Assembly: GCF_900182735.1 (NCBI RefSeq)
Contig: NZ_FXTU01000003.1
Span: 186,001 to 250,000 of the forward strand
Source: Laceyella tengchongensis
GTDB taxonomy: Bacteria > Bacillota > Bacilli > Thermoactinomycetales > Thermoactinomycetaceae
Direction of reading: 5' to 3'
Length of the DNA stretch: 64,000 bases
Position numbers and translations under genes: made by a program. The notes beneath the pieces are model-generated. The model ran no database searches. It worked only from the letters and a program-made list of their open reading frames with translations, and was not told the origin of the DNA. How positions within the stretch are numbered: the first letter of the stretch is position 1; every line of letters starts with the position of its first letter. Below, piece by piece: positions 17,549 to 26,335 of this stretch.

Positions 17549-18325
17549 CTATTTGATTCGTTTGGCCTCGCTCTTGACGTTGTCCGGCACGTCTACTTGG
17601 TTCGAACTCGCTTTTTTCCATGACATCTTCATGGCGATTTTATTCTCGGGATAATAAGTTTCCATCCAAATTTCTTTCACTTGATATGTCTTCTTGTCTA
17701 TTGTCAACTTTTGGCGCATCTCCATCAATTCGATATCGGTTGGAGCCGGATTTTCCTCATTGGGAAATAGACTGTACGCCTCCAGTTTCCGCAAGCGCTC
17801 TTGCAAGGCTAGCCGTTCAGGTTCCGGTGCCTTCCACTCCAAGCGGAAGACGTTCCCATCATCCGTCAATTCAATATCGCCTGAATATTTTTTGGTATAA
17901 GCCAAGTATCGGGGCAGATGCGGAAGATAACCGGGAAGTGGATAGATTTGCACGATGTAAGGCAAGTCCATGGCCGCATAAGAATACCATTTCGCTTCCG
18001 ATGTCACCATCAATTTCTCAAAGACATCATTCCCGCTGACATACCCTTCCAAGGGAATTTGCATGCCTTCATCTAAACCGGAAATATGCATCTTGTTTTG
18101 AGAGAAATCAGCCGCCACTGTCGCATAAAACCCTTTTCCCTCCAAGCGGTATGTATTCTGCGGATTTTCTTGCAAAGCCCGCTCCGCTTTTTCCACAATC
18201 CCGACAATCTGTTTCGTCGCTTGTCCCGGAGCAGTTGTCGTTCCGTCCCCAAACGAAAACGAACTGCAACCGGTCAATCCCACTACCGCCAATGACAATA
18301 ACAACGCCCATCGTTTTATGAGCAA
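17549..18325 (-). CDS. lipoprotein of unknown function
   Basis: A 258-residue protein anchored outside the membrane. It has a short signal peptide (MLIKRWALLLSLAVVG) and the lipobox LTGC. The TTG at 18325 is the preferred start, with AAGGGG 8 bases upstream. The mature part is soluble, mixed alpha/beta, and ends with a basic tail. The layout (lipobox, then GIVEKAERAL and repeated strands) resembles sporulation or LolA-like lipoproteins, but I do not recognise a family. Confidence 0.7.
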   Translation of the reverse strand: MLIKRWALLLSLAVVGLTGCSSFSFGDGTTTAPGQATKQIVGIVEKAERALQENPQNTYRLEGKGFYATVAADFSQNKMHISGLDEGMQIPLEGYVSGNDVFEKLMVTSEAKWYSYAAMDLPYIVQIYPLPGYLPHLPRYLAYTKKYSGDIELTDDGNVFRLEWKAPEPERLALQERLRKLEAYSLFPNEENPAPTDIELMEMRQKLTIDKKTYQVKEIWMETYYPENKIAMKMSWKKASSNQVDVPDNVKSEAKRIK

Positions 18326-18536
18326 GAAAGGCACCCCTTTCACAAGGATTGCTGACATCTTGCATCATAACATGAACAGGGAGAAAAACCCACCCTTTGT
18401 CCCTCCCACTGATGAAAAACATGGTAAAATGGGAATGGTTGATCGCCCTTTCACGCCATATTCGGCTTGCGGACTTGTTGTTTCCGTCATGCTGGCCTGA
18501 TCGCCAACATATGTACTTGCCAGGGGGTGAACCACC

Positions 18537-19613
18537 ATGATTGTGTCGCGCAAACTACCAGAAAGCATTAATCGAATCGTAGGCCAGTTTCCAGAAGAGG
18601 TGCAAGATTTCTTCCTGGAAATGATCAGCGCCGACCGATCTAAACAAACGATAGCCAATTATGCTTATGACTTTGCTCTTTTTTTTGATTTTTTAACCAC
18701 GCGCGGCAAAACCATTCACCAAGTCGACGCCATGACCCTTAAACGTTTTTTCCGTCATATTGAAAACGGGTATGAGCGCACCGTACATATTAAAATGAAG
18801 AAAAAAGATCCCATTACGGGAGAAATGAAAGAAGTCTGGGTAGAACGCACGCATTTCCGCGAAAACTCGCGTAGCGGCAAACAGCGCAAACGCGCATCCC
18901 TCCGCTCGCTGTTCCGGTTTCTGGTGAAATCCCATGTTCTCGACCGCGACCCGATGGAAGAATATGAAGATGCGACGCTCAAATCACGCGCCCGCTCCAA
19001 AGTGCCAGTATTTCTGACCAAGGAGGAAGCACTCAGGCTCATCCAAGCAGTCCATCACTACCACCAAAAGAAAAACACCAAAAGCCCCAATTGGATTGAA
19101 ACGCGGGATCTCGCCATCATCCTGATGTTTTTAAACACAGGCATGCGCGTTTCCGAGTTGATTAACCTGAATCTGAATAGTATTCAAACGGATGGGCAGG
19201 TGTACCGCATCATCATCATCGGCAAAGGCGGCAAAGAGCGCATGTTGAAATTAAACGGCAACGCTATGGACGCCCTCAAAGCCTACTTGGAACGGCGGCC
19301 CAAAGACCCGGTACCGCCAGAACATCAATACGCCTTGTTCCTCAATAAAAATTACCAACGGATCAGCCGCAAAGGCATTTCTGAAATCATCAAGAAATAC
19401 GTACGCGAAGCCAATCTTCCACCCAAAGCCGCCAATATCTCTCCTCACAAATTGCGCCATACGCTAGCTACTTTGCTCCTCTCCAACGGCGAAAATTTGC
19501 GTGTGGTGCAGGAGATTTTGGGCCATTCCAGCATCCAGACCACCCAAATCTATACCCACGTCATCAACACCGAAAAAGATGACGCGCTGGATCGATTGGA
19601 CCGAATGCTGTGA
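18537..19613 (+). CDS. tyrosine recombinase (XerC/XerD/XerS-like)
   Basis: A 358-residue site-specific recombinase. The N-terminal SAM-like core-binding domain (~15-150, with a basic insert around KMKKKDPITGEMKEV) is followed by the catalytic domain. The catalytic set is complete: Arg in TGMRVSEL, Lys in GKGGKERM, HKLRHT, LGHSS and the nucleophile Tyr in IYTH. The length and insert recall XerS-type enzymes. It lies just upstream of lexA and no mobile-element ends are visible, so a housekeeping role such as dimer resolution is plausible. Confidence 0.85.
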   Translation: MIVSRKLPESINRIVGQFPEEVQDFFLEMISADRSKQTIANYAYDFALFFDFLTTRGKTIHQVDAMTLKRFFRHIENGYERTVHIKMKKKDPITGEMKEVWVERTHFRENSRSGKQRKRASLRSLFRFLVKSHVLDRDPMEEYEDATLKSRARSKVPVFLTKEEALRLIQAVHHYHQKKNTKSPNWIETRDLAIILMFLNTGMRVSELINLNLNSIQTDGQVYRIIIIGKGGKERMLKLNGNAMDALKAYLERRPKDPVPPEHQYALFLNKNYQRISRKGISEIIKKYVREANLPPKAANISPHKLRHTLATLLLSNGENLRVVQEILGHSSIQTTQIYTHVINTEKDDALDRLDRML

Positions 19614-19644
19614 TCAGTGGTTTCGTGCGTTTTTACACCAATTC

Positions 19645-19681
19645 AAGAACAAACATTCTACCAAATGTTTGTTCTTTTTTC
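19645..19681 (+). terminator. recombinase-gene terminator overlapping the lexA promoter
   Basis: A perfect 13-bp stem (AAGAACAAACATT / AATGTTTGTTCTT, loop CTACCA) followed by TTTTTTC, 32 bp after the stop. The right arm contains the lexA -35 candidate TTGTTC. Confidence 0.8.
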
Positions 19682-19697
19682 TTTCTTCATGTATACT
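19671..19697 (+). promoter_or_regulatory. lexA promoter with possible SOS box
   Basis: Candidate -10 TATACT (19692-19697) and -35-like TTGTTC (ending at 19674) are 17 bp apart. Adjacent arms GAACAAACATTC and AAATGTTTGTTC resemble Bacillus LexA operators (GAAC-N4-GTTC) with one mismatch. Autorepression by LexA is expected from the family; these exact sites are inferred. Confidence 0.45.
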
Positions 19698-19717
19698 AAG
19701 AATAAGATAAAAAGGCT

Positions 19718-19731
19718 CGTGAACGCTTACA
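19718..19731 (-). promoter_or_regulatory. cre-like sequence in the lexA leader
   Basis: TGTAAGCGTTCACG on the minus strand fits the CcpA operator core at 13 of 14 positions and lies between the lexA -10 box and ribosome site. It may be chance; catabolite control of lexA is not established. Confidence 0.3.
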
Positions 19732-19750
19732 ATCAGGGGAGATGAAAAAC

Positions 19751-20374
19751 ATGAGCAAACTTTCTCCACGCCAGCAGGCCATTCTTAACTACATACAAAA
19801 AAACGTTCTCGAAAAAGGATATCCGCCTTCAGTGCGAGAAATTGGCGAAGCAGTTGGCCTCGCTTCCAGCTCCACCGTCCATGGTCATCTGGCGCGGTTA
19901 GAAAAAAAAGGCTATATCCGGCGCGATCCGACAAAACCACGCGCTATCGAATTGCTTAAACGGGCTGAGCTGCCTACTAAAGCCCAAGTGGACACCGTTT
20001 TTGTCCCTATCGTCGGCAAAGTAACCGCGGGTGAACCGATCACCGCGATTGAAAATATTGAAGACTATTATCCCTTGCCACGCCGCCTCGTCGGTGATGA
20101 ACAGACCGTTTTCCTGTTATCTGTGCGGGGCGAAAGCATGATTAACGCCGGCATCCTTGATGGAGACCACGTGGTCGTGCGCCAGCAACCGACGGCCAAC
20201 AACGGCGACATCGTTGTCGCCATGACCCCAGACGGGGAAGCGACCGTCAAGCGCTTCTTCCGGGAACCAGATCACATTCGCCTGCAACCGGAAAACGACC
20301 AGCTTGAACCTATTCGCTTGCCAGAAGTCACCATCTTGGGCAAAGTCATCAGCTTGATCCGCGAAGTGATGTAA
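19751..20374 (+). CDS. lexA: SOS response repressor LexA
   Basis: A 207-residue transcription repressor that cleaves itself when RecA is activated. The N-terminal winged helix (~1-65, PSVREIGEAVGLASSSTVHGHL) binds DNA. The cleavage site Ala-Gly is in KVTAGEP, and the catalytic dyad is Ser in VRGESMI and Lys in EATVKRFF. The start at 19751 follows GGGGAG. A terminator shared with the convergent aminotransferase gene lies just after the stop. Confidence 0.95.
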   Translation: MSKLSPRQQAILNYIQKNVLEKGYPPSVREIGEAVGLASSSTVHGHLARLEKKGYIRRDPTKPRAIELLKRAELPTKAQVDTVFVPIVGKVTAGEPITAIENIEDYYPLPRRLVGDEQTVFLLSVRGESMINAGILDGDHVVVRQQPTANNGDIVVAMTPDGEATVKRFFREPDHIRLQPENDQLEPIRLPEVTILGKVISLIREVM

Positions 20375-20388
20375 ACCCGGACTATAAG

Positions 20389-20427
20389 AAAAGCACTGGT
20401 GATCGATTCATCACCAGTGCTTTTTTT
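20389..20427. terminator. bidirectional terminator between lexA and the aminotransferase gene
   Basis: A perfect 14-bp stem AAAGCACTGGTGAT / ATCACCAGTGCTTT with T-runs on both strands. Confidence 0.88.
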
Positions 20428-20430
20428 GCT

Positions 20431-21615
20431 TTACGCCTGATCTTTTACAAACTTTTCGATGCGGTCAAGCGCTTGCTCCAACTGCTCCATGGAAGTCGCA
20501 TAGGAGATCCGGATATGATCGTTAGAGCCGAAACCAGAGCCTGGAACCACGGCAACCAATGCTTTTTCCAACAATGCAGCAGACCATTCGTCAGGGTTTG
20601 CATACTTGCCGGAATGGTTTAATGCCTCGCGGATGTTGATAAAAGCGTAAAACGCCCCCGCCGGCATTTGGCAATGGAATCCGGAGATCGCATTCACGCG
20701 ACGCACCACATAATCGCGGCGCTCTTTGAATGCCCGCTTCATTTCCGCCACCGGTTCATGCGTACCTTGGAGTGCGGCAATAGCTGCATATTGCGCGATG
20801 GATGTCGGGTTGGAGGTGCTATGATCAGACAGGCCCGACATCGCTTTGATCAGCTCTGCCGGTCCCGCCGCATAGCCAATCCGCCAGCCGGTCATCGAAT
20901 ACGTTTTTGACACCCCGTTGATGATCACGGTTCGTCGATACAGCTCATCGCTCAAACTAGCTATGCTCACATGCTTTTCATCGCCGTAAATCAAATGCTC
21001 ATAAATTTCGTCCGACACCACGAGGATATCATGTTTTACGCACACTTCCCCGATCGCGCGCAATTCCTCTGCGGTGTACAACATGCCGGTTGGATTGGAC
21101 GGGCTGTTAAGCAACAATGCCTTGGTTCGGTCAGTGACAGCCGCTTCCAATTGAGCCGGAGTGATTTTGAACTGATTTTCTTCTTTGCCTTCTACAACCA
21201 CCGGCACCCCTCCGGCCAGCTTCACCTGTTCAAGGTAGCTCACCCAGTATGGGGCAGGAACGATCACTTCATCCCCTTCATCCAACAAAGCTTGGAACAA
21301 GTTGTACAAGGCATGCTTCGCACCGACCGTCACAATGATTTGATTCGGCTCATAGGTCAGACCATTATCTCGTTTAAATTTCTCGATAATCGCCTGCTTC
21401 AGCTCAACCACACCACTGGAAGGCGTGTATTTCGTCAAACCTTTGTGCATCGCTTCCTCGGCCGCTTGCAGGATATGTACGGGTGTGTTGAAGTCAGGCT
21501 CACCCGCACCCAAGCCGATCACATCATGGCCAGCTTGTTTCAATGCTTTGGCTTTGGCAGTGATAGCGAGTGTTGGGGATGGGGCCAATTGTTGGACGCG
21601 TTTGGATAATTTCAA
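20431..21615 (-). CDS. aspB: aspartate aminotransferase (class I/II PLP enzyme)
   Basis: A 394-residue PLP-dependent transaminase converting aspartate and 2-oxoglutarate to oxaloacetate and glutamate. The PLP lysine is in GVSKTYSMTGWRIG, with substrate-binding NSPSNPTG and the C-terminal Arg in DHIRISYA. Length and motifs fit the Bacillus AspB group. The TTG start at 21615 follows GGGAGG by 8 bases. It lies 65 bp downstream of ackA with no terminator between, so it may share that transcript. Confidence 0.88.
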   Translation of the reverse strand: MKLSKRVQQLAPSPTLAITAKAKALKQAGHDVIGLGAGEPDFNTPVHILQAAEEAMHKGLTKYTPSSGVVELKQAIIEKFKRDNGLTYEPNQIIVTVGAKHALYNLFQALLDEGDEVIVPAPYWVSYLEQVKLAGGVPVVVEGKEENQFKITPAQLEAAVTDRTKALLLNSPSNPTGMLYTAEELRAIGEVCVKHDILVVSDEIYEHLIYGDEKHVSIASLSDELYRRTVIINGVSKTYSMTGWRIGYAAGPAELIKAMSGLSDHSTSNPTSIAQYAAIAALQGTHEPVAEMKRAFKERRDYVVRRVNAISGFHCQMPAGAFYAFINIREALNHSGKYANPDEWSAALLEKALVAVVPGSGFGSNDHIRISYATSMEQLEQALDRIEKFVKDQA

Positions 21616-21679
21616 CGTGAGAACCTCCCTCTTCAAAAACAAGATCCCATCCACATCATCTTATCATGGTTAAACAGGC

Positions 21680-22873
21680 TTAGACCAGTTCTTTTGTCTC
21701 GCGGGCGATCATCAGTTCTTCGTTGGTCGGGATCACCAACACTTCCACTTTGGAAGCCGGAGTGCTGATGCGGCGTTCCTCTTTTTTGCGGATCGCGTTT
21801 TCTTCTTTGTCGATCTCAATGCCGAAGAAGCTCAGCCCTTCACATACCCGTTCGCGAATCAATGAGGCGTTTTCTCCTACACCTGCGGTGAAAAGCAACA
21901 CATCCAGCCCATCCATCGCAGCCACATAAGAGCCGATCACTTTTTTGATCTTGTAGATGTACATATCAATCGCCAGCTTGGCTTGGCTGTTGCCATCAAA
22001 CATCGCTTCCGTCACTTCGCGCATGTCCGAAGAGATGCCTGACACGCCCAACAGGCCGCTGTGCTTGTTCATCATCGAGCTCACTTCACCGATGGTCAAT
22101 TCTTCTTTAGCGATCACAAACGGTACAATGGCTGGGTCGATATCCCCCGAGCGCGTGCCCATCATCAAGCCTTCAAGCGGGGTCATGCCCATGCTGGTAT
22201 CCACTGATTTCCCGCCCTGAACGGCAGTGATGCTCGCACCGTTACCGATGTGGCAAGAAATGATTTTAAGATCGGCCAGCGGCTTGCCAAGGAATTCCGC
22301 CGCCCGTTGCGACACGTATTTGTGCGAAGTGCCATGGAAACCGTACCGACGCACTTTGTATTTTTGATATAGAATCCGAGGCAAAGCATACATATAGGCA
22401 TAATCAGGCATCGTCTGATGGAATGCCGTATCAAATACCGCCACATGGGTAGCGTGAGGCAGTTGCGCTTGAGCCGCGTCGATTCCCAATAAGTTGGGGG
22501 GATTGTGGAGTGGAGCCAGATCAATCGTCTGGCGGATCGCTTGCCGCACTTGGCTGTCGATTACGACGGAACGGGAAAAGAACTCCCCACCGTGCACGAC
22601 GCGATGGCCCACGGCTGCCACTTCATCCGCACTTTGAATGACGCCTTCTTCTTTGTCCATCAACAAGTCCAACACTTTTTTCATGCCCACGCGATGGTCG
22701 AGGATCTCGCTGATTAGCACCTTTTCTTCCGCACCAGGAACTTCATGTTTGATCATCGCTGATTCAGTACCAATCTTCTCAACCAATCCCGTCGCCAATA
22801 CGGACTCATCAGTCATATCAAACAATTGGTATTTAATCGAGGAACTTCCGCAGTTGATCACCAATATCTTCAT
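21680..22873 (-). CDS. ackA: acetate kinase
   Basis: A 397-residue cytoplasmic enzyme that interconverts acetyl-phosphate plus ADP with acetate plus ATP. The ASKHA-fold signatures are present: VINCGSSSIKYQL at the N-terminus, GFHGTSHKYV (~180), HIGNGAS and TRSGDIDPA. Full length for AckA, with no features of butyrate kinase. The ATG overlaps the stop of the upstream hbd gene by 4 bp, with GGAGGG inside hbd, so translation is coupled. Phosphotransacetylase is not in the window. Confidence 0.95.
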   Translation of the reverse strand: MKILVINCGSSSIKYQLFDMTDESVLATGLVEKIGTESAMIKHEVPGAEEKVLISEILDHRVGMKKVLDLLMDKEEGVIQSADEVAAVGHRVVHGGEFFSRSVVIDSQVRQAIRQTIDLAPLHNPPNLLGIDAAQAQLPHATHVAVFDTAFHQTMPDYAYMYALPRILYQKYKVRRYGFHGTSHKYVSQRAAEFLGKPLADLKIISCHIGNGASITAVQGGKSVDTSMGMTPLEGLMMGTRSGDIDPAIVPFVIAKEELTIGEVSSMMNKHSGLLGVSGISSDMREVTEAMFDGNSQAKLAIDMYIYKIKKVIGSYVAAMDGLDVLLFTAGVGENASLIRERVCEGLSFFGIEIDKEENAIRKKEERRISTPASKVEVLVIPTNEELMIARETKELV

Positions 22874-23757
22874 GCCTGGCCCTCCTTCATGATCCGTTCG
22901 CCGTCTTCGCTGTATTGGAAGAATCCTTCACCTGTTTTCACGCCCAAATGGCCAGCGCGTACCATTTTTTTCAACAGCGGAGCCGGGCGATATTTGGTGT
23001 CGCCAAATTCACGGTATAGGCGTTCCAGCGCCGCCAGCACAGAATCCAATCCGAAGCGATCCACCATCTCCAACGGGCCGTACTGGAATTGGTACGCTTT
23101 CATCGCCCGGTCGATATCGTAGGCGCTAGCCACCCCTTCCATCAATGTGTACACTGCCTCATTGATCAACAGACAGATCAAGCGGGTCGTCACAAAACCG
23201 GGTGATTCATACACCTCGATCCCGGTCATTTCCATTTGCGCCAACAAGTCGACCACCGTTTGTACCGTCTCTTGCGAAGTTTTCAATCCCCGCACAACTT
23301 CCACCAACGGGGTCTTTGGCACGGGATGCACAAAATGCAGACCGATCACTTTATCTGGCCGTTCCGTCGCAGCAGCGATCTCGGTCAAACTAAGAGTCGA
23401 CGTGTTGCTGGCCAGGATCACTTCTGGTCGACACAACCGGTCGCACAGAGCAAACAATTCCAATTTGGCGTCGAGGTCTTCCACCACCGATTCAATTACG
23501 AAATCAACTTGTTTGAGGGCCTCCGTATCTGCCGTTACGTGAATCCGGGACAGCGTCATCTTTTTCTCGGCTGGTGTAATGCCCCATTTTGCCAATTTTT
23601 TATCCAAACTCATTTCAATATGATGATAAGCGTCTTTCGCCAGTTCATCATTTCTCTCAATCACCGTTGTTTCAATTCCCTTGGATGCCAAGAGCTCGGC
23701 GATGCCTTGTCCCATGGTTCCGCCGCCGATCACGGCGATGTGCTGAATATTTGCCAC
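22870..23757 (-). CDS. hbd: 3-hydroxybutyryl-CoA dehydrogenase
   Basis: A 295-residue NAD(P)-dependent dehydrogenase acting on 3-hydroxyacyl-CoA. The Rossmann motif is VIGGGTMGQGIAE (~9-21), the catalytic His-Glu region is IGLHFVHPVP, and the C-terminal dimer domain starts at YESPGFVTTRL. Starts at GTG with AAAGGAG upstream. It is coupled to ackA, suggesting a role in acyl-CoA turnover or fermentation-type acetate formation; other genes of that pathway are not nearby. Confidence 0.9.
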   Translation of the reverse strand: MANIQHIAVIGGGTMGQGIAELLASKGIETTVIERNDELAKDAYHHIEMSLDKKLAKWGITPAEKKMTLSRIHVTADTEALKQVDFVIESVVEDLDAKLELFALCDRLCRPEVILASNTSTLSLTEIAAATERPDKVIGLHFVHPVPKTPLVEVVRGLKTSQETVQTVVDLLAQMEMTGIEVYESPGFVTTRLICLLINEAVYTLMEGVASAYDIDRAMKAYQFQYGPLEMVDRFGLDSVLAALERLYREFGDTKYRPAPLLKKMVRAGHLGVKTGEGFFQYSEDGERIMKEGQA

Positions 23758-24143
23758 GAGTTCTTGCTCCTTTCGCTTAAATAACCTTGTCTATTGTAGC
23801 AGGTTCTCGCCGTCATAACGTTAACAATTTCCGAAAAACTATCTTAAAAGAGTACTTTTTCCTGTTATATGTATATAATTACATCCCTTCTCTCTATCTC
23901 TCCCTCTAGGTTGCTCCATCCTTATCCAAAATATATGCCCCTGCGGAAAGGATTCATGGACAATGCAAAAAAGCCTTGATAACGATTTATCAAGACACCT
24001 CGTAAACAAAGGTATGCGCCGGCCGCCTGTGATCGCTCCGCTGGGGGTGTGTTTGATCAGCCCTGAATTTTTCAGGCACACTAAAATGTGATAGGATACT
24101 GCAATGGACATGATTATAGCAGAAACGGGGTAAGGAAGCAAAG
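23758..24143. other. 386-bp divergent intergenic region
   Basis: It separates hbd (minus) from the queuosine-precursor transporter gene (plus). It holds a hairpin with a minus-strand T-run (23966-23993) and a nested inverted repeat at ~24048-24082 (GTGTG ... CCTGAA-TTT-TTCAGG-CACAC). No preQ1 riboswitch consensus was recognised. Confidence 0.6.
23966..23993 (-). terminator. intrinsic terminator inside the hbd leader
   Basis: CTTGATAA / TTATCAAG is a perfect 8-bp stem, followed on the minus strand by GGCTTTTTT. It lies ~210 bp before the hbd start with no gene ahead of it, so it may be a transcription attenuator or end a small RNA. Confidence 0.5.
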
Positions 24144-24803
24144 ATGAATCCATACAAACAAACAATCGACGGGATCGGCACCACTTACTGGGCCGGAGTT
24201 GTTCTCCTGTCCATCCTGTATGTCGTGCTCTCCATGTTATCCAATCTCAGTTCACTTCGAATCATCAAGGTGTTCACGTTATCGATGGATGCTGGCTCAC
24301 TATTCTATCCTTTGACTTTTGTACTGCGGGACATGCTCCATCAAAAAACAAATCTCACGCTGACCAACCGCGTGGTAGTGTATGCCGGATTAAGCAACTT
24401 TCTGATGTTCAGCATCATCTATGTCGTGTCAGTGTTGCCCGCTGATCCTGCTGTGGGTCCGCAAACGGCATTTGGCCAAGTATTGCTCCCCTCCATCCGG
24501 ATCATCTTGGGGTCGGTCATCGCCGGGGTCACCGCCGAATTGTTGGATGGATTGATCTATCAAGCGGTGCAACGGCGGTTTGGAGAAAAACGGCGGTACT
24601 TGCGCGTCGTGCTCTCCAATGCCGTCTCTATTCCATTTGACACGGCCATCATGAGCACCATCGCATTTTATGGACTCATCGACAACGCGACACTCATCAG
24701 CGTCACATGGTCCAACATTTTGCTCAAATATGCCTTTTCGTTCATCCTATTGCCTCTCTTTTACCTGCGCATCGCGAAACGCCAGCTGGACGGATCGCAC
24801 TAA
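24144..24803 (+). CDS. queuosine precursor transporter (VUT/YhhQ family)
   Basis: A 219-residue membrane protein with about six helices. The family pattern is clear: FTLSMDAGSLFYPLTFVLRDMLHQ (part, ~48) with the conserved Asp residues, and GVTAELLDGLIYQAV (~130). These proteins import queuine or preQ bases for tRNA queuosine synthesis. The start has AAGGAAG upstream. No que genes are in the window. Confidence 0.87.
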   Translation: MNPYKQTIDGIGTTYWAGVVLLSILYVVLSMLSNLSSLRIIKVFTLSMDAGSLFYPLTFVLRDMLHQKTNLTLTNRVVVYAGLSNFLMFSIIYVVSVLPADPAVGPQTAFGQVLLPSIRIILGSVIAGVTAELLDGLIYQAVQRRFGEKRRYLRVVLSNAVSIPFDTAIMSTIAFYGLIDNATLISVTWSNILLKYAFSFILLPLFYLRIAKRQLDGSH

Positions 24804-24837
24804 AAAAGCGTCCGCTTGACTCATGCGGACGCTTTTT
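24803..24837. terminator. bidirectional terminator of transporter and FtsH-like genes
   Basis: A 12-bp stem (AAGCGTCCGC / GCGGACGCTT and flanks) with A- and T-runs. It overlaps the last codons of the convergent ftsH-like gene. Confidence 0.85.
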
Positions 24838-26314
24838 CACGTAACAACTGTCTAAATTCATCCCCGTTCAACACTTCTTCGCGCATCAGAATCGCGGTGC
24901 ACTCCTCAATCAACGGCAGGTATGAAGCCAATTGTTGTTCCGTACGGGTTTGCAATTCATTCAAAATCTTGGTGGTCGTCTCATGCAACTCACTTTTTGC
25001 AATCAATTCAGCATCGATAATGCCGCGCTCAGATAGGCCACTTTGCACCAATCCCCGAGCATACCGATTCGCCTGCTCATAATCGTTTTGCGCTCCGGTA
25101 CTCTTCGAGCCGAGCACCAATTGTTCTGCGGCGGCACCCGCCAGACAAACCCTAATCCGGCCTTCCAGCTCTTCTTTGGTATAAAGATAGCGATCCTGCC
25201 CCGGATGCTGCCGCACATAGCCGAGCGCCTGCCCGCGCGGAGACAGGGCAACAGAGGAGACAGAGCCCGGTTGCACTAGCTCTGCCATGATCGCATGGCC
25301 CAACTCGTGAATCGCCACCCGCAATTTTTCGTCGTGGGCGGCTTCTCGATCCGTCTTCTCCCCCATCATCACTTTATCGATAGCCGCCTGAAAATGCGCC
25401 GGCTCCAGCTGCTCACTTCCTTGGCGTAGCGCGTAAATGGCCGCTTCATTGGTCAAGCTTTCCAACTGCGCGCCGGAAAAACCAAAGGTGTCCTGTGCCA
25501 CTTTGTCCAACGAGACATCCGGTGACAATGGTTTGTTTCGCGCATGTAGGGTAAGGATTTGCAAGCGAGCTTGTTTGTCCGGCAAATCCACGAGAATATG
25601 GCGGTCAAACCGGCCCGGGCGGAGCAAAGCGGGATCAAGCATTTCCTTGCGGTTGGTCGCGGCCATGACGAGCATGCGCACATCCCCATCCACATGAATG
25701 CCGTCCATCTCTGTCAACAATTGGTTCAAAGTCTGGTCATATTCACGTTGTTGGCCACCTTCCCGCTTACCGCCGATCACATCGATTTCGTCAATGAAGA
25801 CAATGGCGCTTTTCTTGCGATTTTTTTTAGCCGCTTTACGGGCATCCTGAAACAAGCGGCGAATCCGCTGCGCCCCGACGCCAACATACTTCTCCACGAA
25901 CTCACTGCCTGACGCGCTGACGAACACCGAATCCGTGTAATGCGCTGCTGCTTTGGCCATCAGCGTTTTCCCCGTTCCGGGCGGCCCAGCCAACAAAATT
26001 CCCTTGATCGGCCTGATGCCGTATGCCTCCATCCGCTCATGATACAACAAGAAATCAAGGGCTTCTTTCAGTTCCGTTTTGGCGTGTTCCTGACCGCCGA
26101 TTTCCTCAAAGCGGGTAGTGGGAATCGTGGAACTTCCCTTGTTGTTAGCCGCTTTCTTTGCACCAAACGAGCCCTGCGATATCCGCCCGCCCTGCAAGGA
26201 CGTCACCAGCCAAACCATGGCTAACAACACCACAAGTGGAAACGGATTTACCCCTAGAAAAATGAGAAAAAGGGCCACTGCCAAGCCAACACCTGTCATC
26301 AGATACAGGAACAT
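24821..26314 (-). CDS. FtsH-like AAA+ zinc protease lacking the extracytoplasmic domain
   Basis: A 497-residue membrane protease. Two transmembrane helices (~4-21 and ~25-40) are joined by only ~3-5 residues, so the ~70-residue outer domain of ordinary FtsH is absent. The AAA module has Walker A GPPGTGKT (~110-117), Walker B IVFIDEID (~171) and an FtsH-type second region of homology (PALLRPGRFDRHI). The M41 zinc site is HELGH (~336-340). It is 21 bp downstream of a small membrane-protein gene and probably co-transcribed. It looks like a specialised paralogue rather than housekeeping FtsH. Confidence 0.85.
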   Translation of the reverse strand: MFLYLMTGVGLAVALFLIFLGVNPFPLVVLLAMVWLVTSLQGGRISQGSFGAKKAANNKGSSTIPTTRFEEIGGQEHAKTELKEALDFLLYHERMEAYGIRPIKGILLAGPPGTGKTLMAKAAAHYTDSVFVSASGSEFVEKYVGVGAQRIRRLFQDARKAAKKNRKKSAIVFIDEIDVIGGKREGGQQREYDQTLNQLLTEMDGIHVDGDVRMLVMAATNRKEMLDPALLRPGRFDRHILVDLPDKQARLQILTLHARNKPLSPDVSLDKVAQDTFGFSGAQLESLTNEAAIYALRQGSEQLEPAHFQAAIDKVMMGEKTDREAAHDEKLRVAIHELGHAIMAELVQPGSVSSVALSPRGQALGYVRQHPGQDRYLYTKEELEGRIRVCLAGAAAEQLVLGSKSTGAQNDYEQANRYARGLVQSGLSERGIIDAELIAKSELHETTTKILNELQTRTEQQLASYLPLIEECTAILMREEVLNGDEFRQLLREKASA

Positions 26315-26335
26315 CCCGATTCACCTCCCCTTTCT

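Noticed and set aside
18537..19613. Tyrosine recombinase as part of an integrated element
   Set aside because: No attachment-site repeats, tRNA target or phage genes nearby; the neighbour is lexA.
23758..24143. preQ1 riboswitch before the queuosine-precursor transporter gene
   Set aside because: Expected from function, but none of the known preQ1 consensus segments is present.
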